NCBI GenBank assembly: GCA_945883615.1
Contig: CAMCYB010000050.1
Location: 1-12,871, forward strand
DNA length: 12,871 nt
From: Bordetella parapertussis
Lineage (GTDB): Bacteria; Pseudomonadota; Gammaproteobacteria; Burkholderiales; Burkholderiaceae_B
Direction of reading: 5' to 3'
The notes under the pieces are model-generated. The model made no database searches, was not told the origin of the DNA, and saw only the letters and a list, made by a program, of their open reading frames with translations. Below, piece by piece: positions 8,250 through 12,871 of the stretch (the first letter of the stretch is position 1; each line of letters opens with the position of its first letter). Both the position numbers and the translations under genes were made by a program.

Positions 8250-8768
8250 TTACCCCAAAATCTCTTCAACGGTCTTACCACGCTTAGCAGCAACTTCTGC
8301 TGGCGTAACCGCAGCGCGCAAACCATTTAAAGTTGCACGAACTAAATTATAGGGATTGCTTGAACCCAAACTCTTAGCAACCACGTTACGAACGCCCAAG
8401 ACGTCAAAAATTGCGCGCATAGGACCACCAGCAATAACGCCTGTACCCTCGGCTGCAGGGGCAATCAGTACTTTTGATGCACCATGCTTACCCACGACGG
8501 TGTGGTAAACCGTGCCATTTTTAAGTGGCACTTTAAATAAATCGCGACGGGCTTGTTCCATTGCTTTTTGAACAGCAACGGGTACCTCACGCGCTTTACC
8601 TTTACCCATACCAACACGACCATCGCCATCGCCAACAACAGTTAGCGCTGCAAAACTCATGGTACGACCGCCTTTGACAACTTTACTCACGCGATTGACA
8701 GCAATCATCTTTTCGCGAAGACCATCATCACGCTCTTCTGGAGCATTCTTGCCTTGTACTTTAGCCAC
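8250..8768 (-). CDS. rpsE: 30S ribosomal protein S5
   Basis: S5 lies near the mRNA entry channel, contributes to decoding accuracy, and is the site of classic spectinomycin-resistance changes. The product has 172 residues. It has the double-stranded RNA-binding-like N domain (about 17-80: [19 protein letters not shown], then [14 protein letters not shown]) and the C domain with [13 protein letters not shown] and [15 protein letters not shown]. It starts with GTG at 8768; GAGGAA lies about 8 bases upstream, and the nearby ATG is out of frame. It is 15 bp downstream of rplR. Confidence 0.97.
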   Translation of the reverse strand: MAKVQGKNAPEERDDGLREKMIAVNRVSKVVKGGRTMSFAALTVVGDGDGRVGMGKGKAREVPVAVQKAMEQARRDLFKVPLKNGTVYHTVVGKHGASKVLIAPAAEGTGVIAGGPMRAIFDVLGVRNVVAKSLGSSNPYNLVRATLNGLRAAVTPAEVAAKRGKTVEEILG

Positions 8769-8783
8769 TTGACATTTCCTCGC

Positions 8784-9149
8784 TTAAAACTTCAGACCGG
8801 CTTCACGCGCGGCTTCTGCCAAGGCTTTTACGCGACCGTGGTAGCGAAAGCCTGAACGATCGAAGGCAACTAATTCAATACCAGCAGCAATGGCTTTTTC
8901 GGCCACACGCTTGCCAACAATAGAAGCAGCTGATGTATTACCGCCACGACCCGCAGAACCGCTGAGCGCTTGACGCACTTCAGCTTCTAACGTTGAGGCA
9001 GAAACTATAATACGATCGCCTTCGGGCGAAATAATATTTGCGTAAATGTGCTGATTCGAACGAAACACACAGAGACGATTTACACGCAGCTCTGATATTT
9101 TTCGACGAGTCGGAATTGCACGACGCAAACGGGAGATTTTCTTATCCAT
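8784..9149 (-). CDS. rplR: 50S ribosomal protein L18
   Basis: L18 binds 5S rRNA and, with L5, brings it into the large subunit. The product has 121 residues. The basic N-terminus ([18 protein letters not shown]) is followed by the core with [15 protein letters not shown] and the family end [20 protein letters not shown]. The ATG at 9149 follows AAGGAA. It lies 21 bp after rplF in the usual order. Confidence 0.98.
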   Translation of the reverse strand: MDKKISRLRRAIPTRRKISELRVNRLCVFRSNQHIYANIISPEGDRIIVSASTLEAEVRQALSGSAGRGGNTSAASIVGKRVAEKAIAAGIELVAFDRSGFRYHGRVKALAEAAREAGLKF

Positions 9150-9170
9150 GAATTTTTCCTTGTTTGCGCT

Positions 9171-9704
9171 TTATTTTTTCTTGGTTTCTTTAATGATGAC
9201 TCGCTCATTAGCATAACGAACACCCTTGCCCTTGTAGGGCTCAGGCGGTCGATAGGCACGAATTTCAGCAGCCACTTGACCAACAACTTGTTTATTCACG
9301 CCTTTAATGATGATCTCAGTTTGAGTCGGGCATTCTGCTGTGATACCAGACGGCATACTATGCAAAATGTCGTGAGAAAAACCAAGCTGCAACTTAACTT
9401 GTGCGCCCTGAATCTGAGCACGGTAACCCACACCAACTAAGGTGAGTTTGCGCTCAAAACCTTTATTTACACCGTTAACCATGTTTGCAACAAGTGCGCG
9501 TAACGTACCCGACATTGCCTTAGCATGACGGCTATCGTTTGCAACAACAAACTGAAGTTTGCCTGCATCTTGATTAATGATGACATCACCTGTTAGGTGC
9601 TGATTTAATGTACCTAAAGGCCCTTTAACAGTAATTGAATCAGCAGCAATGCTGGCTTCTACACCTTTAGGTAATTCGACTGGATATTTAGCAATACGTG
9701 ACAT
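9171..9704 (-). CDS. rplF: 50S ribosomal protein L6
   Basis: L6 lies near the factor-binding centre of the large subunit, by the sarcin-ricin loop. The product has 177 residues and two similar domains. The C-terminal signature [11 protein letters not shown] (154-164) is clear, and a Lys-rich tail ends the protein. The frame is open 18 codons further upstream into rpsH, but I chose the ATG at 9704 ([15 protein letters not shown]): it matches the family start and length and has AAAGAGA upstream, in the 10-bp gap after rpsH. Confidence 0.97.
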   Translation of the reverse strand: MSRIAKYPVELPKGVEASIAADSITVKGPLGTLNQHLTGDVIINQDAGKLQFVVANDSRHAKAMSGTLRALVANMVNGVNKGFERKLTLVGVGYRAQIQGAQVKLQLGFSHDILHSMPSGITAECPTQTEIIIKGVNKQVVGQVAAEIRAYRPPEPYKGKGVRYANERVIIKETKKK

Positions 9705-9714
9705 AGTTTTCTCT

Positions 9715-10110
9715 TTATGCGACGTAGCACAAGACTTCGCCGCCCACGCCAGTGGCACGAGCTTTGCGATCGGTCATGACGCCGCGCGAGGTTGAAACAA
9801 TGGCCACACCCAGACCGTTCATCACGGTTGGAATGCTAGTTTGACCTTTATAGACACGTAAACCTGGGCGCGAAACACGCTCAATACGTACTATTACAGG
9901 ACGGCCTGCGTAATACTTCAATGAAATTTCAAGTTCAGGCTTTGCTTGCGTGCCTTTAATCTCAAAGCTTTCAATATAACCTTCGTCTTTTAGTACAGCA
10001 GCAATAGCTGTCTTAATTTTTGAACCCGGCATTGTGACAGTGGGTTTGTCGACTTGCTGCGCATTACGAATGCGTGTCAGCATATCGGCGATTGGATCGC
10101 TCATGCTCAT
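9715..10110 (-). CDS. rpsH: 30S ribosomal protein S8
   Basis: S8 is a primary 16S rRNA binder in the 30S platform and, in Escherichia coli, the autogenous repressor of the spc operon. The product has 131 residues from [18 protein letters not shown] to the C-terminal [26 protein letters not shown], the region that contacts rRNA. I chose the ATG at 10110 over the one at 10104 because AGGAG lies 7 bases before it. It is 10 bp after rpsN. I could not recognise an S8-binding hairpin at the rplE start by eye, so autoregulation here is not shown. Confidence 0.98.
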   Translation of the reverse strand: MSMSDPIADMLTRIRNAQQVDKPTVTMPGSKIKTAIAAVLKDEGYIESFEIKGTQAKPELEISLKYYAGRPVIVRIERVSRPGLRVYKGQTSIPTVMNGLGVAIVSTSRGVMTDRKARATGVGGEVLCYVA

Positions 10111-10120
10111 CTTGATTCTC

Positions 10121-10426
10121 CTACCAGCTAGCCTTGGTCATGCCGGGTATTTCACCCTTCATGGCCAATTCACGCAGTTTGTTGCGGGCTAAACCGAATT
10201 TGCTGAATACACCACGCGAACGGCCCGTGATTGCACAGCGGGTTGTCTGGCGAGTTGGATTTGAATTGCGCGGCAACTGCTGAATTTTTAAACGCGCATC
10301 ATAACGCTCTTCATCAGTTTTTGTTGCGTCGTCAACGATTGCTTTGAGCGCTGCACGTTTGGGTGCATATTTCTTAGCAAGTTCGAGACGCTTAATATCG
10401 CGATTAATCAGTGAAAGTTTTGCCAC
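10121..10426 (-). CDS. rpsN: 30S ribosomal protein S14 (long, zinc-free form)
   Basis: S14 is needed for assembly of the 30S head and lies near the A site. The 101-residue length, with only one cysteine and no paired C-x-x-C motifs, marks the long form that does not bind zinc. The C-terminal core [26 protein letters not shown] (in parts from about 63) is conserved. The start is GTG at 10426 ([10 protein letters not shown]), with AGGGG about 9 bases upstream. It lies 12 bp after rplE. Confidence 0.97.
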   Translation of the reverse strand: MAKLSLINRDIKRLELAKKYAPKRAALKAIVDDATKTDEERYDARLKIQQLPRNSNPTRQTTRCAITGRSRGVFSKFGLARNKLRELAMKGEIPGMTKASW

Positions 10427-10438
10427 AGTGCCGGCCCC

Positions 10439-10978
10439 TTAGTTACGAAACGGAAAGCCGAAGGCTGTTAACAACGCCTTAGCTTCTTCGTCAGTCTTGG
10501 CAGTCGTGGTGATACTAATATTCATACCACGCAATGCGTCGATTTTGTCATATTCAATTTCAGGGAAAATGATTTGCTCTTTAACCCCAACGTTGTAATT
10601 ACCACGACCATCAAATGCACGACCTGAAATACCACGGAAGTCGCGTACGCGCGGCAAAGCCACGCTAATAAGTCGGTCTAAAAATTCATACATGCGCTGA
10701 CCGCGCAATGTCACCATACAACCAATTGGGTAGTCTTCACGAATTTTGAAACCCGCAATTGACTTACGCGTCTTGGTAACTACTGGTTTTTGACCTGAAA
10801 TCTTAGTTAGGTCAGAAACAGCGTGCTCGATTACTTTTTTATCAGCAACGGCCTCAGACACACCCATATTAAGGGTGATCTTGCTAATACGAGGCACCTG
10901 CATAGGACTCGTGTAACCAAACTGTTCTTTTAGTTGTGGTGTGATGGTGTCATTAAATATTGTTTGAAAACGTGACAT
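10439..10978 (-). CDS. rplE: 50S ribosomal protein L5
   Basis: L5 carries 5S rRNA into the central protuberance of the large subunit and touches P-site tRNA. The product has 179 residues, the usual length. Family regions include [55 protein letters not shown] and the late [17 protein letters not shown]. The ATG at 10978 follows AAGGGAAAC. It is 11 bp after rplX. Confidence 0.98.
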   Translation of the reverse strand: MSRFQTIFNDTITPQLKEQFGYTSPMQVPRISKITLNMGVSEAVADKKVIEHAVSDLTKISGQKPVVTKTRKSIAGFKIREDYPIGCMVTLRGQRMYEFLDRLISVALPRVRDFRGISGRAFDGRGNYNVGVKEQIIFPEIEYDKIDALRGMNISITTTAKTDEEAKALLTAFGFPFRN

Positions 10979-10989
10979 ATATGTTTCCC

Positions 10990-11310
10990 TTAAGCCTTTG
11001 CGCCAACTACTTCGCCACTTGAGCGAAATATTCGAACTCTACGACCATCGACTTCTTTAATACCGACACGATCTGCTTTGCCGGTAGCTGGGTTGAATAA
11101 TGCAACGTTTGAAATGTGCATGGGCATTGATTTTTCAATAATGCCACCAGTCGTTCCCTGTGCCGGATTTGGACGAACGTGTTTTTTAACCACGTTAATA
11201 CCTTCAACCAGTACACGCTCTGCGTCTACACGCGCGAGTATCGTTCCGCGACGCTGGCGGTCACGGCCGGTTAGAATAATAACTTCGTCACCCTTGCGAA
11301 TTTTTTCCAT
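10990..11310 (-). CDS. rplX: 50S ribosomal protein L24
   Basis: L24 is an early assembly protein of the large subunit. The product has 106 residues, with the N-terminal KOW motif (about 4-30: [21 protein letters not shown]) and the following [16 protein letters not shown]. The frame is open 13 codons further upstream into rplN, but I chose the ATG at 11310 ([10 protein letters not shown]): AAGGAG lies 7 bases before it and family members begin there. The gap to rplN is 10 bp. Confidence 0.97.
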   Translation of the reverse strand: MEKIRKGDEVIILTGRDRQRRGTILARVDAERVLVEGINVVKKHVRPNPAQGTTGGIIEKSMPMHISNVALFNPATGKADRVGIKEVDGRRVRIFRSSGEVVGAKA

Positions 11311-11320
11311 GTCGCGCTCC

Positions 11321-11689
11321 TTAAAGCACTTCGGGCGCAAGCGACACAATCTTCATAAACTGCTCAGTACGCAATTCACGCGTAACTGGCCCGAAGATGC
11401 GGGTGCCGATTGGCTCGAGTTTGGCATTTAGCAGAACTGCTGCATTGCTGCCAAACTTAATCAAAGAACCGTCTTTGCGTCGTACGCCTTTGGCTGTACG
11501 AACAACAACGGCGTTATAAATTTCACCTTTTTTCACGCGACCGCGTGGAGCAGCGTCTTTAACGCTTACTTTTATAACATCGCCTATTGAGGCGTAGCGA
11601 CGCTTTGAACCGCCGAGAACTTTGATACATATAACGTAACGTGCACCAGTATTATCGGCCACGGTAAGTGTGGTCTGCATTTGGATCAT
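11321..11689 (-). CDS. rplN: 50S ribosomal protein L14
   Basis: L14 lies at the subunit interface of the large subunit and forms intersubunit bridges with 16S rRNA. The product has 122 residues: [17 protein letters not shown] at the start, [23 protein letters not shown] (in parts 25-47), and a C-terminal FGPVTRELR with ...[10 protein letters not shown]. The ATG at 11689 follows AGGA. It is the first gene of the right-to-left transcript here. Its upstream neighbour is the divergent aldehyde dehydrogenase gene and not rpsQ, so transcription probably starts in the 11690-11962 gap. Confidence 0.98.
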   Translation of the reverse strand: MIQMQTTLTVADNTGARYVICIKVLGGSKRRYASIGDVIKVSVKDAAPRGRVKKGEIYNAVVVRTAKGVRRKDGSLIKFGSNAAVLLNAKLEPIGTRIFGPVTRELRTEQFMKIVSLAPEVL

Positions 11690-11719
11690 GATTTTTCCTG
11701 TTCCAACTTAACTCATCAT

Positions 11720-11749
11720 TAAAGTAGCTTTGATTATTTTGCTACTTTA
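11720..11749 (-). other. Stem-loop in the rplN leader
   Basis: TAAAGTAGC (11720-11728) and its exact complement (11741-11749) enclose a 12-nt A/T-rich loop. The hairpin would form about 30 bases before the rplN start in the leader RNA. No T-run follows on the minus strand, so it does not look like a terminator for rplN. It could be an mRNA stabiliser, a regulatory leader or a chance pairing. Nothing in it matches a ribosomal-protein binding site that I can name. Confidence 0.5.
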
Positions 11750-11832
11750 CTTTTGTGCCAGTTTTGGTCCCGTCAGGCTTGCACCCTGGGTTGAAATCTG
11801 CCGAAATTCCTAAGTCGCTATTTATATAACAT

Positions 11833-11855
11833 TAGTGATCTAGGAAAGATCACTA
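11833..11855. promoter_or_regulatory. Dyad repeat in the rplN / aldehyde dehydrogenase intergenic region
   Basis: TAGTGATCT (11833-11841) and AGATCACTA (11847-11855) form a perfect 9-bp dyad with a 5-bp centre. It lies in the divergent gap, about 145 bp from rplN and 108 bp from the dehydrogenase start, and touches a possible -10 box for rplN. It has no T-run on either side. Shape and place would fit an operator for a dimeric regulator, but no regulator gene is in view and the family is unknown. Confidence 0.4.
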
Positions 11856-11883
11856 TATTAACTCAGTAAAAACCATAACGCAA
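11855..11883 (-). promoter_or_regulatory. Possible sigma-70 promoter for rplN
   Basis: On the minus strand, TTGCGT (11883-11878) and TAATAT (11860-11855) are separated by 17 bases. They match three and four of six consensus positions. A start here would give a leader of roughly 160 bases that includes the hairpin at 11720-11749. The match is modest and A/T-rich DNA gives many such hits. The rest of the 273-bp gap shows no gene that I can support. Confidence 0.3.
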
Positions 11884-11962
11884 GTCGTTAAGCCGTTTAA
11901 TGGTCTTTTCAGTTAAATTTTTCAACTAATTATTCGTTATGATAAATATTTTGAGGCATTTT

Positions 11963-12723
11963 ATGTTCGAGAAACTTGGTTTGTTCATTAGTGGCAAAAT
12001 TATTAGTGCAGACGAAAGGCACACTCAAGCTATTATTAACCCCGCAACGGGTGAAGTTTTAGCGCATTTACCTCATGCATCTTTGAATGATCTAGATCAC
12101 GCTCTACAAGCTGCTCATCTTGCTTTTCAATCATGGAAAAACAGCTCCCCCATTGTTCGCTCTTCAATTCTACGTAAAGTTGTGCAGTTAACAAGAGATC
12201 AAAGTAGAGATATTGCTCGCAATTTAACACTTGATCAAGGTAAACCGCTAGCTGAGTCATTATCTGAGGTTGTTTCTTGTGCTGATCATGCTGATTGGCA
12301 TGCCGAAGAATGTCGTCGTATTTACGGTCGCATTATATTGCCAAGACAGCCAGATGTTAGGCAGTTGGTAATTCGTGAACCCGTTGGTGTTTGTGTTGCA
12401 TTTTCACCTTGGAATTTTCCTTTTAACCAGGCCATACGTAAAATTTCAGCAGCTATTGCTGCGGGTTGTACGATTATATTAAAAGGCCCTGAAGACTCTC
12501 CGAGTGCTGTCATGGCTATTGCTCGCTTATTTCAAGAGGCGGGGTTGCCACCTGGGGTGCTTAATATTGTTTGGGGCAACCCTCCTGAGATTTCTGACTA
12601 TTTAATTCGTTCACCTTTAACCCGCAAAATTTCTTTCACAGGTTCTGTTCAAGTTGGAAAACAGTTGGCTTCGTTAGCTGGCGCGCATATGAAACGAATC
12701 ACCATGGAATTAGGTGGACATTC
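11963..12723 (+). pseudogene. NAD(P)-dependent aldehyde dehydrogenase, 3'-truncated by IS66
   Basis: Aldehyde dehydrogenases oxidise aldehydes to carboxylates with NAD(P)+. The surviving 254 residues (about 470-490 in the family) include FSPWNFP (147-153, oxyanion Asn151), the cofactor-binding Lys in LKGPE (K174), FTGSVQVG (225-232) and MELGGHS with the general base E249. The frame stops at the TAA of the inserted IS (12725-12727), before the catalytic cysteine expected about 34 residues later, so the product cannot be active. I chose the ATG at 11963 (MFEKLGLFISGKI) because GAGG lies 7 bases upstream; the frame is open 8 codons further. It resembles the succinate-semialdehyde/aldehyde dehydrogenase group, but the substrate is unknown. 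It is divergent from the ribosomal cluster. Confidence 0.9.
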
Positions 12724-12871
12724 GTAAGCGTCCAGCGAACACATATTGCCAGAACGCATGATTTTGATTTCGGTTAAGCAGCAACAACTTCAGGTTGCCA
12801 GCGATGTGGCAATAGTTCTTCGATCTGACTGGCTTTCTGCGTGGGCAGTCGAGTCAGTACATCTTTGATGT
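12724..12871 (-). mobile_element. IS66-family insertion sequence, right (tnpC-side) end, partial
   Basis: The element starts at 12724 with GTAAGCGTC, followed by AACACATATTG as in the other terminus. Fifty bases in lies the stop of a TnpC-like transposase gene read on the minus strand, so this is the right end and the element extends right out of the window. The 8 bp before it (12716-12723, GGACATTC) would be one copy of the target duplication. Both elements in the window have the same orientation. The TAA in the terminus ends the aldehyde dehydrogenase frame. Confidence 0.87.
12774..12871 (-). CDS. tnpC: IS66-family transposase TnpC, C-terminal fragment
   Basis: The last 31 codons of a transposase gene are visible, ending LLPHRWQPEVVAA before a TAA at 12774-12776. 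The motif (I-E-x-L-L-P-H-R-W) is the usual C-terminus of the IS66 DDE transposase. The catalytic domain is outside the window, so intactness cannot be judged. Confidence 0.85.
   Translation of the reverse strand, partial: IKDVLTRLPTQKASQIEELLPHRWQPEVVAA

Noticed and set aside
9705..9758. Upstream extension of rplF (18 codons) overlapping rpsH
   Set aside because: The family length, the MSRIAKYP start and the Shine-Dalgarno site all favour the ATG at 9704.
10121..10426. S14 paralogue or zinc-independent replacement as a sign of zinc regulation
   Set aside because: The long zinc-free S14 is the usual operon copy in proteobacteria, and L36 here is the zinc form, so there is no evidence of a zinc-linked swap.
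11740..11825. A minus-strand open stretch of about 30 codons ending in a Lys/Thr/Gly-rich tail before rplN, which might be a small gene or remnant of rpsQ
   Set aside because: It has no ATG, GTG or TTG start in frame and no resemblance to the S17 C-terminus that I can see.
149..12723. IS66-bounded composite transposon carrying the ribosomal cluster
   Set aside because: The two elements are in direct orientation, but the cluster is a core chromosomal locus and the outer flanks that would show a shared target duplication are outside the window.

Overview
The window looks like a short-read contig from a low-to-moderate GC betaproteobacterium, most likely Burkholderiales. The S4, SecY, L36, S11 and S13 proteins look close to Bordetella/Alcaligenaceae versions from memory, but no alignment was run, so family level is an inference. 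No new biological system was found. The core is the conserved spc plus alpha ribosomal-protein cluster, and the unusual material lies at the two edges and in a few non-coding elements.

Layout. Positions 1-148 are one end of an IS66-family insertion sequence, with the first codons of tnpA reading out of the window. The element cuts an MFS transporter gene (149-648) after about five to six membrane helices. Upstream of that gene is a small array of 11-bp direct repeats (688-731). Next comes a complete dsbD (744-2729), then a strong terminator (about 2797-2821).

Positions 2879-11689 hold eighteen genes transcribed right to left: rplN, rplX, rplE, rpsN, rpsH, rplF, rplR, rpsE, rpmD, rplO, secY, infA, rpmJ, rpsM, rpsK, rpsD, rpoA, rplQ. 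They encode ribosomal proteins of both subunits, the Sec channel protein SecY, initiation factor IF-1 and the RNA polymerase alpha subunit, so their expression links ribosome, secretion and polymerase supply. Most gaps are 3-20 bp. The largest interior gap (4337-4444, between rpsD and rpoA) holds a terminator-like hairpin.

Right of rplN is a 273-bp non-coding divergent region with two inverted repeats and a possible promoter. An aldehyde dehydrogenase gene on the + strand follows (11963-12723), cut after ELGGHS by the opposite end of an IS66 element (12724-12871), where the last codons of tnpC are visible. The S10 half of the ribosomal cluster (rpsJ to rpsQ) is not in the window.

The two IS66 ends reach exactly 148 bp into the window on each side and lie in the same orientation. 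The equal reach suggests that assembly stopped at a repeat present in at least two genomic copies. IS copies and two interrupted metabolic or transport genes suggest ongoing gene decay around an intact essential core.
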